The notes under the pieces: model-generated
What the model was told of the DNA's origin: nothing
What the model saw: only the letters and a program-made list of their open reading frames with translations
Database searches by the model: none
Made by a program: the position numbers and the translations under genes
DNA from: Helicobacter sp. MIT 05-5294
Lineage (GTDB): Bacteria; Campylobacterota; Campylobacteria; Campylobacterales; Helicobacteraceae
Direction: 5' to 3'
DNA: 37,426 nt
Assembly: GCF_000765675.1 (NCBI RefSeq)
Contig: NZ_JRPA02000016.1
Coordinates: 1 to 37,426 of the forward strand
Shown here: positions 15,137 through 24,727 of the stretch, one piece after another
How positions within the stretch are numbered: the first letter of the stretch is position 1
Layout of the letters: every line of letters begins with the position of its first letter

Positions 15137-15146
15137 ATTGCCCCCT

Positions 15147-15902
15147 TTATTGATAATACACCCAATTTGGCAAAGTTAAAGTTTTGATTTTAGAATAATC
15201 TTGTGTATCAATATAGAGATTATTTTTAAACTTATAAAGATTTTTATAAATCTCAATCGCTTCTTTTACCTTATCTAACCCGAAATCTAGGCTTACACTA
15301 TCTAAAGTATAAACACCAACCATATAAGGTTCTACAAGCTCCAATACAACAAAGACGAATCTTTGAATTTCTGTAACTGCAATATAATGCGCAGCTTGTA
15401 TGTGATAGCCATAATTTGCACAACTTTTTATAAAAGAGCTTGGACTTGCTCCACCTTGTGTTGAAGTTGTTTTAAAGTCTATAATTAGATTTTCATTAAC
15501 TGCGTCGGTTTTGCATTTAAGCATAACATCTTGATATTCTTTTATGAAACTCATTTCAAATTTGCAATTATTAAACAAGCTGTAAGCCTCTGTTTTCTTA
15601 AGCGCAGAGATTGCATTTTCTATATTTATAGCGTCATCTTTAGATATGGGCGTTAATCCCAACTCTCTAATCGCTTTAACTGCTTCTGTGCTTCCTTTGC
15701 CTTTTTCATAGATTGTAAAATCTTTATCTATGGTGTTAGGCTCTAATAGTATAGCGTGTGCATAAGAGCCAATATCTAAACTCGCTCTATTGCTTAGTTT
15801 TTTGTTTATCTTATAGCCATAAGGATTTTCCAAAATCCTCCTTACATCTGTGCTTCTTAAGCCGTCAAGTGCATCATACTCTTTGTTTGTTAGCTTCACC
15901 AT
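15147..15902 (-). CDS. PD-(D/E)XK exonuclease, RecE-type partner of RecT
   Basis: The product is 251 residues. Motifs agree with phage recombination exonucleases of the RecE/PF12684 type: LDIGSYAHAILLEP (G45, H49), LKCKTDAVN (D133), LIIDFKTTS (D142, K144) and YGYHIQAAHYI (Q169). It should resect double-stranded ends to make 3' single strands for RecT and SSB. Unusually, recT itself is 19 kb away in another transcription unit. Both units start with the same operator, so coexpression is still likely. The ATG at 15902 has only a weak AAGG upstream, 10 bp from the previous gene. Confidence 0.75.
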   Translation of the reverse strand: MVKLTNKEYDALDGLRSTDVRRILENPYGYKINKKLSNRASLDIGSYAHAILLEPNTIDKDFTIYEKGKGSTEAVKAIRELGLTPISKDDAINIENAISALKKTEAYSLFNNCKFEMSFIKEYQDVMLKCKTDAVNENLIIDFKTTSTQGGASPSSFIKSCANYGYHIQAAHYIAVTEIQRFVFVVLELVEPYMVGVYTLDSVSLDFGLDKVKEAIEIYKNLYKFKNNLYIDTQDYSKIKTLTLPNWVYYQ

Positions 15903-15911
15903 TGCACAGCC

Positions 15912-16343
15912 TTAATTTTTAATTATGGGAGTTTTCAAGAATAAATCCAAATATTCACCATAAAATCCTCTTGGAATATCCAACTCATAAACACAAGCAA
16001 TATCAAATTCATCTTGGTATTCTTTATCTGCTGCTTCAAAAGAAGCTATTAATAATATTCCTGTTTGTGCTTCATTCTCTATAATGCTTACTTCAGAAAG
16101 AAAATCTGCGACTTCGCAAAGGTTGAAATATTCGCGTTCATCTATAACGAAGCCGTTATCTTTGTAGCTCTCAAGCTCTACTTCAAGTTTTATTCTTTTT
16201 GCAGAAAAATTATCAAGCTTAAACATCTTGATAAGACGAAATGCTAATTTTGCGCGTCTTGTTTTATTTTTGCTTGAAGTAGCTCTTAACTCCTCTTGTA
16301 GCGATAAGATTTTATCTAGGTTGTAGATTTTTTTGAAACTCAT
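15912..16343 (-). CDS. Unknown early protein
   Basis: The product is 143 residues: a basic N-terminal half (KNKTRRAKLAFRLIKMFKL) and an acidic C-terminal half (ASFEAADKEYQDEFDIACVY). No known domain is recognised. It is the first gene behind operator copy 3 with AAAAGGATTC before ATG 16343 and shares a transcript with the exonuclease and RusA, so a role in DNA metabolism or host takeover is possible. Confidence 0.5.
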   Translation of the reverse strand: MSFKKIYNLDKILSLQEELRATSSKNKTRRAKLAFRLIKMFKLDNFSAKRIKLEVELESYKDNGFVIDEREYFNLCEVADFLSEVSIIENEAQTGILLIASFEAADKEYQDEFDIACVYELDIPRGFYGEYLDLFLKTPIIKN

Positions 16344-16363
16344 CTTGAATCCTTTTGTTTTAA

Positions 16364-16388
16364 TTTATGATGTAATTATAATCATAAA
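16364..16388 (-). promoter_or_regulatory. Palindromic operator/promoter, copy 3
   Basis: Identical to copies 1, 4 and 5 in the 25-bp core. It lies 21 bp before ATG 16343 and 15 bp after the stop of the baseplate hub gene. About 50 bp around it are identical to copy 4. Confidence 0.7.
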
Positions 16389-16402
16389 TAACTTAAAGGA
16401 AT

Positions 16403-17248
16403 CTAAATATTTCTAAGGGTTAAAGTGGAAATCCATTCATTGCTTTTGTTGCTGCCTTTATGTTCAAGCTCTATGATTTTATAGCGTCCGTTGAAGTATG
16501 TTAGCTTCTCATACTTTAGGTTTATTTGTTGTCCTATTTGGAGCTTTACATTCATTAAGCTTTGCACAACCAAGCCTCCTTGCACCGCTTCAGGTGCGCC
16601 TATAAGCCCCGTATCTTTGCTTAGCGTGTGGGTATCGGTTGTTTTATCTTTTTGTTGTATTACTAGCTTTGATTCATTAGGCAAGAAAAAGAAATCTAAA
16701 TGCGGGAACGACTCTCTTAGCGTTTCAAGATATTGAAAAGGGCTGCCTATAAAAGAAAAATCTTGCAAAGACTCATTAACCCCGTCCTCTATTTTAAGCC
16801 CCACTCCATTTTTGCTAGCCAAGTCTTGCGCAATAACCTTTAAATCTTTTTTGCCATTGTAGCTACTGCTAATGCGTTGGTTTATAAAGTTGTTTTGCAC
16901 TTGTGCGCCTAGCTCTAGATTCAAAGATTTATCAGGAGAGAGGAAATCAACTTTAGCATTTTGGATATTGCCTTGAAATAGTAAGCTCATAGATTGCCCC
17001 ATATAGCCACATTCTAAGGTTACAATGTTTTGCCCAAATCCTCTTGTTTGGTTTAGTTGCGCATAGTATTGCAAGTCCTCTTTTGTTAGACCATAGATAG
17101 TAATATTGCCTTTGGGATTTGCACCCTTGACGGCAGACTTAATATTAAACTCTATTTTCAAAGAGTTTTCATTATAGTAGGTCTCTTTGTAATATTTTAT
17201 AATGTTGCCTAAAGTGATACCTAATAGCCAAATTCTTTTATAAATCAT
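16403..17248 (-). CDS. Baseplate hub protein (gp27-like)
   Basis: The product is 281 residues, beta-rich (KIEFNIKSAVKGANPKGNIT, YIELEHKGS near the C-terminus), with the layout of the hub/gpD-like proteins that connect tube and spike. A central segment (LKVIAQDLASKNGVGLKIED) is typical of these hub proteins. It follows the plug gene with a 10-bp overlap. It is the last gene of the long structural unit before the early block. The hub assignment is from pattern and neighbourhood and is moderately sure. Confidence 0.55.
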   Translation of the reverse strand: MIYKRIWLLGITLGNIIKYYKETYYNENSLKIEFNIKSAVKGANPKGNITIYGLTKEDLQYYAQLNQTRGFGQNIVTLECGYMGQSMSLLFQGNIQNAKVDFLSPDKSLNLELGAQVQNNFINQRISSSYNGKKDLKVIAQDLASKNGVGLKIEDGVNESLQDFSFIGSPFQYLETLRESFPHLDFFFLPNESKLVIQQKDKTTDTHTLSKDTGLIGAPEAVQGGLVVQSLMNVKLQIGQQINLKYEKLTYFNGRYKIIELEHKGSNKSNEWISTLTLRNI

Positions 17249-17615
17249 TTGCTTTCTCTTTTGCGCTTAGTTTCTCTAGGTTTATCTTGCCTACGCATAA
17301 TTGCACAATATCGGAATCCCACTTGGTGAAGCTATTTTTGATACTGGGATTAAACGCAAACCACATTGCAATATCGGGGTATTTTCTAGTGAGATACATT
17401 AAATTCAAATATGCACAAGTAATAGAACCATGTTCAAACTCTACTTCATTGTCTATCACACAATCAATAACGCTTACAACATCATTAAAATACCTTATCG
17501 TTATTTCAAAAGTCTTATAGTCGTATTCAAACTTAAATGTTTGATTTGGTGTAGGGCTTAGATTGATAGTGCTAACATCATCAAAAATTTCTAAATCATC
17601 TATCTTTAGTATCAT
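17238..17615 (-). CDS. Baseplate plug-like protein
   Basis: The product is 125 residues, all-beta in appearance, with aromatic-rich strands (FKFEYDYKTFEITIRYF) and a helical C-terminus. Size and position between a Dit-like/holin pair and the hub agree with phage baseplate-plug proteins. It overlaps the holin gene by 20 bp and the hub gene by 11 bp, so translation is probably coupled. Confidence 0.45.
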   Translation of the reverse strand: MILKIDDLEIFDDVSTINLSPTPNQTFKFEYDYKTFEITIRYFNDVVSVIDCVIDNEVEFEHGSITCAYLNLMYLTRKYPDIAMWFAFNPSIKNSFTKWDSDIVQLCVGKINLEKLSAKEKANDL

Positions 17616-18072
17616 TGCTGTTTCCGTCTATTTTTCTAATAAGATTTTCTATTGCTTCTGCGAGTTTATCAAGGATAATCTCTAAGCCACCAACAGAAAA
17701 AGAAGTTGTAACATCTTTGCGCTTATGGATAGAGAGGATACAGCTAAGAATATAGCTTGTTTCTGCAAGGATAAAGTAATAGAAAAACCAATCTACAAAC
17801 TCACCTAAAAAAGGGATAATAGAAGCCTCTAGTGCTACAAGCGTAGGTATGATTAGAAGCATTGTTTTAAGCAACCAATTCCTAATTAAAAATTCTTGAA
17901 AACTTTGCCTTAAAACTATAGTCTTTAATGTTCCGAAGCAAATCGCGAAAACATAAACCCAAAAGAAAACCTTAACGACGCCATAATCTACCCCCAAATA
18001 AGCAGATATGGTTTGTAGTGTGCTTATGATGATTCCATAAAAGATTGCGATAATTCCAATATCTTTTTCCAT
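17596..18072 (-). CDS. Holin with several membrane spans
   Basis: The product is 158 residues with four hydrophobic segments at about 6-25, 34-52, 68-85 and 93-112, a short charged loop with FLIRNWLLKTMLLI, then AETSYILSCILSI, and a polar C-terminal tail. The order of segments resembles the phage holin 4 (phi29/TcdE-like) family, in which an E-x-S-I-x-x-N-like motif follows the last span. It would form pores that release the endolysin, although the endolysin is encoded 16 kb away on the other strand. Its location among baseplate genes is unusual. A tail membrane-interacting protein is the alternative. Confidence 0.5.
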   Translation of the reverse strand: MEKDIGIIAIFYGIIISTLQTISAYLGVDYGVVKVFFWVYVFAICFGTLKTIVLRQSFQEFLIRNWLLKTMLLIIPTLVALEASIIPFLGEFVDWFFYYFILAETSYILSCILSIHKRKDVTTSFSVGGLEIILDKLAEAIENLIRKIDGNSNDTKDR

Positions 18073-18074
18073 AT

Positions 18075-18620
18075 TTATCCTTTATATTTTGTTGCAGTTT
18101 TCAACGCGCTTACTTTTTGTGGCTTCTTGACGCCCTCATTATTTTCCCCTGCAAAGCTAGGGCTGCTTTGTTTTTTAGGGCTATATCCTGCGACTAAAGC
18201 GTCAATAGTAATAACTTCTTGAAATGTGAGATTAAAGAACGCACCACTGACATTTTGGCTTGTGGTATCCTCCCTATATTCTAAAAGCTTAAGATTGTCA
18301 TAAGCCCTATCAAAGGTGCTATAAAGCGAAAAAAATGTTTCTGATTCTTGTGTATTGCGCAGTTGATTAATGAGATATTGAATCTTATTCCCCTCTACAA
18401 AAACACGAACATTTATTATTTGTGGTTTTATGTAGTAGGTATCGCTAATGTAGCTCCCGCTATCAATTGGATATTGCGGTAAATCCCAAGCGTTCATTGC
18501 GTGTATTTCACAAACGCTAACTTGTAAAGGGTTCTTAGAGTCTCCCGCAAAGAGAAACAGCTCTCCCGTTACAAGATTTGCAACTTGACTAACAGCAGAA
18601 ATTAAAATGCCTATTGCCAT
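18075..18620 (-). CDS. Dit-like baseplate/tail protein
   Basis: The product is 181 residues. The first 130 contain a beta-rich segment (LQVSVCEIHAMNAWDLPQYP, then DTYYIKPQIINVRVFVEG) and the segment FNLTFQEVITID, consistent with Dit-like N-terminal domains, followed by a Lys/Ser-rich tail. Dit-type proteins form the ring at the tail tip. The start ATG overlaps the preceding fibre stop (TAATG), and the gene precedes the holin by 2 bp. Confidence 0.5.
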   Translation of the reverse strand: MAIGILISAVSQVANLVTGELFLFAGDSKNPLQVSVCEIHAMNAWDLPQYPIDSGSYISDTYYIKPQIINVRVFVEGNKIQYLINQLRNTQESETFFSLYSTFDRAYDNLKLLEYREDTTSQNVSGAFFNLTFQEVITIDALVAGYSPKKQSSPSFAGENNEGVKKPQKVSALKTATKYKG

Positions 18621-19690
18621 TATTCTATAACCTCGTATGTTTTAGTTGTATTATTATATATCACTCTTTTTTTAAAACCAAGATTGAGGATTCCAATATT
18701 TGCAGTTTGTGGATAGGTTGCTAAGAACGCTGTATCCCATTCTGCGCTATTGTTTGCCTCGTTTTCTGAGATATTTACAAAGTTGTAAAATCTCCCACTT
18801 GGGTTTTCAACATCCACATTAATTTCGCAATAGTTGTTTTTAAACATCTTAAAGTTATAGCCTAGATTGCCATAATTAATTGCACCAGAAAAGCAAGTGC
18901 CGAAGGTAACACCTATGATATTATTGATAAAATTATTAAGAGATTCCTCATCATCTATCCAAAACCTCAAAAAGAATGTTCCTAGTGCGGAAGCTTGAGT
19001 TAATAAACCTAGATTAACTTGCGTTCCTGCTGTTAAAGCATTCACCGCTGCGTGTGTTTTAAATGCGCAGACAGGCGTTTCCCATTCGTAAAAGTTTTGG
19101 GAGCTAGTCATAAGATAATTTTTATCATATTCTACTTTTATGCAAATAATCTCCCTACCCAAACCCTCTAAGTAATCTTGGTCCTCTTGTGTTAAGGGTG
19201 TATGAAGAAGTCTTAAATTTCTGTGTGTCCAATTGGAATAACCCTCGCTTTCTTGTGGTGCAAAGTATAGTTCTTTTACGCCTAAAATATTAGCTGCAAA
19301 GTTGTTATGAATGCTAATGCTGCTATAATTTTCCCCATAAGTAAAGCCTACGCATTCCAAAGGATAACCCCTTTTATCCATAAAGGCAATGCCACCAACA
19401 CCTGCATAACTCCCAATTGTTCCAACCACCGCGCCACTTGTTGCATTCCTAGTGTTGTAGCCATTAATGTTGAACTCTAGCCTTTCTAGTGGTTTAGCAC
19501 CTGTTGGAAGCGCATCTAAAATCTCTTGCTTGATTGTGCTTGATAGGTTATCAAGCTGTGAAAATACGACGGGGTTAAAATCTTGCGTAGCAGCTTTGCA
19601 AGTAATATCACTCTTGAAATCTAAGGGGGTTGAAACCTCTTGCTTCTCATTGTAGTTTAATCTTATGTATTCTGAAACTTTATTTTTCAT
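18620..19690 (-). CDS. Tail fibre / receptor-binding protein, distal part
   Basis: The product is 356 residues. The N-terminus (SEYIRLNYNEKQEVSTPLDF) repeats a module found at the C-terminus of the previous fibre protein. The middle is Gly/Asn/Ala-rich (GAVVGTIGSYAGVGGIAF), as in fibre tips, and the rest is beta-rich. I infer a receptor-binding fibre. It overlaps the upstream gene by 11 bp and the downstream gene by one base (TAATG). No chaperone or enzymatic domain is visible. Confidence 0.6.
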   Translation of the reverse strand: MKNKVSEYIRLNYNEKQEVSTPLDFKSDITCKAATQDFNPVVFSQLDNLSSTIKQEILDALPTGAKPLERLEFNINGYNTRNATSGAVVGTIGSYAGVGGIAFMDKRGYPLECVGFTYGENYSSISIHNNFAANILGVKELYFAPQESEGYSNWTHRNLRLLHTPLTQEDQDYLEGLGREIICIKVEYDKNYLMTSSQNFYEWETPVCAFKTHAAVNALTAGTQVNLGLLTQASALGTFFLRFWIDDEESLNNFINNIIGVTFGTCFSGAINYGNLGYNFKMFKNNYCEINVDVENPSGRFYNFVNISENEANNSAEWDTAFLATYPQTANIGILNLGFKKRVIYNNTTKTYEVIE

Positions 19691-20783
19691 AAACTAAGCT
19701 CCTTAAAATGTTTTCTTTGCTTATAAGTTTGTTTAGCGTTCTTAGATTGACAGGGGCATTGGGATTTGTGGAATCTTTAACCTCAATATCTCCCTTAAAG
19801 TCTAATGGAGTAATAACATTTTGCGCGCTGCCAAAATTGCGCCTAACATATTCACTAGGGTTTGCGTATATGGTTTTAAAAAGTGTAATCTTTTCTCCAA
19901 CAATTTCTCCTGCATTACCCGCAGCATAAGGTATTTCTACTATTCCGTAAGCAGTATCAAAAGTATATGTTCCACTAGGAGGATTGGCATAACCAAGATT
20001 TGCATGAGGGTAAAAATTGGCAGTCATATAGACATTTAAATTTGTAGCGTTATTGGGCAAAAGGAATATGTAGTTATTGTTTATTGTTTGTGCTCCTGCA
20101 TTTCCTGTTCCTGCTAATAATGCGCCATAAGACAAAAACCCGCTCCAATAAGTAGAAACGGGGTGATAATTTATCAGAATACAAGTGTTATTATAGAAAT
20201 CTATCATAGCTTGTTTGGTTGGTTTTTCAAGCAATAGTGCGCCATAAGCATTAAAGTAGGTAGTTGTAAGCCATTTATAATAGCTATCCTCCGCTTCATT
20301 TGTTTGAAACTTTATCTTTACATATTCTATAAAACTCGCAAAATCTGTTGGAGTTGGCGCATTATGTTTGTCTGTTTCTGTTTTAAGCCCATTTGCATTA
20401 GTGTATAATCCTGCCGCAGTGGTGAAACCTGGTAATCCTATATTTGGCACACATTTTGCCCTGCCATACACATCAACACCTGCATAATTAATAATGGGAG
20501 TTCCGCCATTATAAACATTTGTATCTGCAGGAAGCAAGTTAAAATATGTATCAGCTTTTTTGTAGTTTTTAATCAGCCAACCCTTCTTAACCCCAATATT
20601 CGCATAAGAATAATTTAAAAACGCAAAGCTGTTAAAAAAGAGATAATAATCGTTGGGCATTTCGTTCCAACTAGGCAAAGAACCTTCTTTTAATTCTGCA
20701 TTGCCTCCAATAGCAACCATTGCAGGGATAGAGCCTTTGCCCGGCTGTGATGGGAGTCGCATAGAGTAAGAGACAAGTTTCAT
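19680..20783 (-). CDS. Tail fibre protein
   Basis: The product is 367 residues from ATG 20783, which is preceded by a perfect AAGGAGG and overlaps the stop of the 806-residue fibre gene (ATGA). The frame is open upstream to 20813, but that start has no ribosome-binding site. The C-terminal 55 residues (SEYVRRNFGSAQNVITPLDF) are similar to the N-terminus of the next protein. The remainder is Tyr/Asn/Gly-rich (STYWSGFLSYGALLAGTGNA). It is probably a segment of a multi-part side fibre. Confidence 0.6.
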   Translation of the reverse strand: MKLVSYSMRLPSQPGKGSIPAMVAIGGNAELKEGSLPSWNEMPNDYYLFFNSFAFLNYSYANIGVKKGWLIKNYKKADTYFNLLPADTNVYNGGTPIINYAGVDVYGRAKCVPNIGLPGFTTAAGLYTNANGLKTETDKHNAPTPTDFASFIEYVKIKFQTNEAEDSYYKWLTTTYFNAYGALLLEKPTKQAMIDFYNNTCILINYHPVSTYWSGFLSYGALLAGTGNAGAQTINNNYIFLLPNNATNLNVYMTANFYPHANLGYANPPSGTYTFDTAYGIVEIPYAAGNAGEIVGEKITLFKTIYANPSEYVRRNFGSAQNVITPLDFKGDIEVKDSTNPNAPVNLRTLNKLISKENILRSLVYEK

Positions 20784-23200
20784 AATAATGCCTCCTTGTG
20801 CAAATCCCACCAACCATTTAAGACTTTAATATAAACTGCGGGTGTATCAATAAAAATACTAGGTTCATCTGCGTCTTGTGTATAGGTGGTTTTAATCCAA
20901 AGGCTACCGATAGGCAAATCGTCTGTGTTTGGAACACTATCAGAAATAACCCTTATAGTTGAAACCATTTCTACAACATTAGCTTTTGATACCATATCGT
21001 TGTCTGCTAAATCGTCATTAGCCTTAGGTGTTTCAATTGTAGGATTTGTATTAAATTTAGCATTTGTATCATCTACATCAAAGATAGTCGTTCCGTCTTT
21101 TGCAATCTTTGTAATTGCTCCCTCAAAAATGGTATCTTTGGTAAAGCTATTATCGGTTGTAAGATTCGCATAATCCTTTAAATCATCAGGGTTTAGCGTT
21201 CCACCACCTCCTCCGCCTTGCACACCTGCGATAGCGTCATCAACATATTTCTTTGTCGCAGGGTTAGTATCGCTTGTAGGCTCTTGCACACTAACAACAT
21301 CATTAAAGGTGTTTGCGCCTGTAAAAGTATTTGCGGCGTTTAGTTTCGCCAGATTTGTAGTATCAACATTAATATTTGCAGTTGCTAGTGCGATAGCGTC
21401 ATCAACATATTTTTTATTTGTAACATCTGCATTTGAAGTAATCGCACTTGTGATTTTTGGTGTTGCAGTAAAGGTATTGGTTCCGCTAAAGGTATTTGTA
21501 TCGTTTGTTTTAGCATAGTCTGCAAGTTTTAAATCAAAATCTTGTGTGGCATTAGCTAATCTTGAATCAAGATATTTTTTATTTACTGCGCTGTTATCTG
21601 TTTTTGGATTGCCGCCTTGTAGAATCACATCTGCTTCAAAGGTGTTCGTTTGCTCAAATGTGTTTTCTTTTGTGAGCATTGCAAATCCTGCAGTTTCAAT
21701 TTCTTGCACAGCAGAGCCAACAAAAAACCATTCATCGCCATTCCACATATAATAACCCGCTTTGTGCTGAATATCTCCAATGACTACTTTATATACCGCA
21801 CCCGGATTTTGTCCTTGCGGTAGCTGATTGTAATAATCCACCTCTTGCACACCGCTAAGCTTCACATAATCTTTTAGAATCTCATTTACAATCTCTAAGT
21901 TCTCTTTATCTTTTGTATCCACATATTCTTTGTTTGTCGCGGAGTTGTCATCTCTTGGTCCTGTTGGAATTTGAATGCCTAGATTAAAGGTGTTTTCTTG
22001 CGTAAATGTGTTTTCTTTGTTGAGTTGCGCAAGATTTGTTAAATCGTCAGGGTCAATAGTGCCTCCACCACCTCCTCCGCCTTGATTGTTTTCTAAAGCT
22101 TCAACCCTAACATCTAAATCCTCTGTATCTTTTTTTACTAATGCAATATCTATTGCGTTTTGCTTAATATCGTTTGCCAGTCTTGTTGCTTCAGTTGTGC
22201 GCGTATTGATTTCTGCGGTTAAGTCTGCTCTTAATTGTTTTGTTTCGTCTGTGGTTACGCCTAGTTGTATTTGCAGGTTTTGGTCATAATCTTGAATTTG
22301 CTTATTCACTTCCCCCAGCGTCATAATATCGTTATCGTCTTGCGCATTTGGCGTTTCAATCTTGCTTGTTGTCGCGAACAAATTTGCTCTGTCAAGCTTT
22401 GCGTAGTTTTTGTCGTTGATAGAGAGTGCGCCCTCGCTAAGTCTTGAAAACGCTTCGTCTGTATAAACATAGAATCCCATAGGGTGCGTTTCGTCAAGAT
22501 TATTTTCACACAAGTAAATATAGCCGTCTTTTAGAGCTGTGGGGTCAATTGTAAGAAGCGCGTTATAATCATTCACAGCTCCAATGTATTTAAAGATAGA
22601 GGTAATATCCGCTTTTAATGCAAACAAATCGTCTGATTCATCTTTTGTATAAACATCTGCCTTATTTGCTTTAAGTGCCAATTGGTCTAAAGAGTCTCCA
22701 AAATCTAGGCTTAACTCGTCTAATCGCTCTTGAATCAAAATGATTGATTGCCTTATAGGGTCTAAAAGATTGTTATCTAAATCTCCATTCCCTACTTTTT
22801 CTACAAGCTCATCAATTTGTTGTTGCATTGCGTCTATTAAGTCTTGATTTGCTTTAATCCCGTCTTTGTTGAGGTTTATTTGTTGAACATAAGTATTAAG
22901 CTCTGTTCCTAAATCTGTAAGCCCTTTTTGCACCTCTGCTCTGATAGCTGCTCTATCATCACTCGCTTCCTCTCTAACAAATTGCATATTCCCATCATTG
23001 ATGATACAAGCGATTGTAATAGAATAAAGAATTCCGTTAATATCCTCGCGGTTAAAGAATCTATCACTTGCAAGGCGTGAATAGGCTTCAGTCCAACCCT
23101 CATCATAGCTTACGGATTCATTTTGTGAAAACGCGGGGATTTGCGCTCTGTCTCCATTCTCTGCAAATGGTTTTGTAATGTTTAAAGTTGTAATTGGCAT
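20780..23200 (-). CDS. Long tail fibre shaft protein with ~45-residue repeats
   Basis: The product is 806 residues. Residues 85-190 and 300-370 are coiled coil. Two poly-Gly hinges lie at 374-380 and 662-667. Between and after them are repeats of the type ENTF-x-x-x-NTF ... N-x-x-x-T-N-K-K-Y-V-D at about 394-428, 510-545, 567-602, 621-657 and 681-742, the pattern of trimeric fibre shafts. The C-terminus ends NGWWDLHKEALL. It should form the shaft that carries the smaller fibre proteins encoded next. The ATG overlaps the tape-measure stop (TAATG), with GGGAGAG upstream. Confidence 0.7.
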   Translation of the reverse strand: MPITTLNITKPFAENGDRAQIPAFSQNESVSYDEGWTEAYSRLASDRFFNREDINGILYSITIACIINDGNMQFVREEASDDRAAIRAEVQKGLTDLGTELNTYVQQINLNKDGIKANQDLIDAMQQQIDELVEKVGNGDLDNNLLDPIRQSIILIQERLDELSLDFGDSLDQLALKANKADVYTKDESDDLFALKADITSIFKYIGAVNDYNALLTIDPTALKDGYIYLCENNLDETHPMGFYVYTDEAFSRLSEGALSINDKNYAKLDRANLFATTSKIETPNAQDDNDIMTLGEVNKQIQDYDQNLQIQLGVTTDETKQLRADLTAEINTRTTEATRLANDIKQNAIDIALVKKDTEDLDVRVEALENNQGGGGGGGTIDPDDLTNLAQLNKENTFTQENTFNLGIQIPTGPRDDNSATNKEYVDTKDKENLEIVNEILKDYVKLSGVQEVDYYNQLPQGQNPGAVYKVVIGDIQHKAGYYMWNGDEWFFVGSAVQEIETAGFAMLTKENTFEQTNTFEADVILQGGNPKTDNSAVNKKYLDSRLANATQDFDLKLADYAKTNDTNTFSGTNTFTATPKITSAITSNADVTNKKYVDDAIALATANINVDTTNLAKLNAANTFTGANTFNDVVSVQEPTSDTNPATKKYVDDAIAGVQGGGGGGTLNPDDLKDYANLTTDNSFTKDTIFEGAITKIAKDGTTIFDVDDTNAKFNTNPTIETPKANDDLADNDMVSKANVVEMVSTIRVISDSVPNTDDLPIGSLWIKTTYTQDADEPSIFIDTPAVYIKVLNGWWDLHKEALL

Positions 23201-24726
23201 TAGTAATCTCTCCCTATTTGTTGTTGAATATCATTAACGCTTTTTGTCATTTCTCTTTGAGTGGCGTTTGCAAATCCCACAGGGTCATTGCTTTGAATTG
23301 TGTTATTAAAGGTGTTTTGCACATTTACATTGTTGCTTTGTTGTGTGTTAGTGTTGTGATACACATTAGAATTTGGCATTTGTGCTTGTGGCATTTCTGC
23401 TGCCTCCTTGCTATGGTCTTTGCTAGAGAATAAATTTCCTATGCTGTCAAAAACACCACCTAAGGCATTTTTGGCAACACTTGCGACATTATCCATAAGC
23501 CCAATTATCGCTTTAATTTTATCCCAAACAAACAAAACTATTTCTTTTAATGGCTCTAAAACCTTTGCAAGTAGTGGAAACTTTTGCAAAAGAGACTCAA
23601 CAGCCCCCATTATGCCTTTGCCTATGAGCTCTAAAAACTCTTTAGCCCCGTCAAGTAATGGAGTAAAGATTGCCTTAAAAGACTCCCAGCTAGGAGCTTC
23701 TATGAATTTTAAAATGTTTTCAAAACTTTCAAAGATTCCAACTACAATAGGTCGTATGTATTCTAAAATCTTTCCTAGTGTTGGGAATTTCTTAACTAAA
23801 TCTCCCGTAACGCTATCATAGCCCTTGAAGTAGTAGTAAATATCCTCTAAGATAAGCGCGATTCCTACAATAACACCAATCACAGCATAAATAGGAGCAA
23901 AGGCAGCTACACTTGCAGCCGCAATTTTAACAAAACCTAAAATAACGGGTGACATAGCAACAGCAATCGCCGCGAAGATTCCAACCACTAAAGGCTTATG
24001 GTCTTTTATCAGCCCTACAAATTTTTCTGCTGCGCTAACTATCTTTGTCATAACGGGAATTAAAAGGCTGCCTATATCCCTAGTTAATGCGCTAAATGTA
24101 TCTTGCAAATCATTCCACGCTTCATTGAATTGCTTTGCCTTTTTAATATCCTCTGCGCTTGAAACGCCTAGTTCTTTTTGCTTGTTGATGAGCTTATCTA
24201 GGTTTTTGCTCCCGTCTAATAATGCCTTAGTGAGTGCGTCATCAAATCCTAAACTATTTGCAACTGCGATTTTTTGGCTATCGCTTAGCTTATCCATTTG
24301 TTGCGCTAAAGATTTTAAGGCTTTATCGCTGCTAGAATACGCATTAATGCTTATTCCATATTTCCTTGCAACTTCAACTAAAGCACCACCACCCTTTTTT
24401 GCTTCATTCATATGCTTCTGCAAGCCTTTTAAAGAAGCAGAAGCAGATTCTACACTCCCGCCATAACGCTTTAATGCGCCACCTAATGTTTGCAAGGATT
24501 CAGTGCTTACGCCTGATAATCTTGCACTATCAGATAGGTTTTGGTTAAAAGCTGCGAAACCATCAATAACGCCCTTAATAGTTTGGAAGCTTAGATAAGT
24601 TGCTGCTAAACCTGCAAAAGTCTTGCCAAAAGTCTTAAGCATAGATTCGCTTTGTTTTAACCCTTGTTCTAATGGCTTATTGTCTAGGTTAAAGACGATT
24701 TTAAACTGCTCTAAAATCTCATTCAT
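23200..24726 (-). CDS. Tail tape measure protein
   Basis: The product is 508 residues, rather short for a tape measure, which predicts a short tail (roughly 0.15 nm per residue gives about 75 nm). The N-terminal half has tape-measure features (MLKTFGKTFAGLAATYLSFQ, SARLSGVSTESLQTLGGALK). Hydrophobic stretches lie at about 245-310 (VVGIFAAIAVAMSPVILGFV). The C-terminus is an Asn/Gln-rich segment. It sets tail length and may help DNA cross the membrane. CAGGAG lies just before ATG 24726, inside the end of the upstream gene. Confidence 0.75.
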   Translation of the reverse strand: MNEILEQFKIVFNLDNKPLEQGLKQSESMLKTFGKTFAGLAATYLSFQTIKGVIDGFAAFNQNLSDSARLSGVSTESLQTLGGALKRYGGSVESASASLKGLQKHMNEAKKGGGALVEVARKYGISINAYSSSDKALKSLAQQMDKLSDSQKIAVANSLGFDDALTKALLDGSKNLDKLINKQKELGVSSAEDIKKAKQFNEAWNDLQDTFSALTRDIGSLLIPVMTKIVSAAEKFVGLIKDHKPLVVGIFAAIAVAMSPVILGFVKIAAASVAAFAPIYAVIGVIVGIALILEDIYYYFKGYDSVTGDLVKKFPTLGKILEYIRPIVVGIFESFENILKFIEAPSWESFKAIFTPLLDGAKEFLELIGKGIMGAVESLLQKFPLLAKVLEPLKEIVLFVWDKIKAIIGLMDNVASVAKNALGGVFDSIGNLFSSKDHSKEAAEMPQAQMPNSNVYHNTNTQQSNNVNVQNTFNNTIQSNDPVGFANATQREMTKSVNDIQQQIGRDY

Positions 24727-24727
24727 T

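Noticed and set aside
20886-23433. Several plus-strand frames of 60-95 codons opposite the fibre and tape-measure genes
   Set aside because: Hydrophobic Ser/Leu/Val-rich shadows of repeated coding sequence without SD or family motifs.
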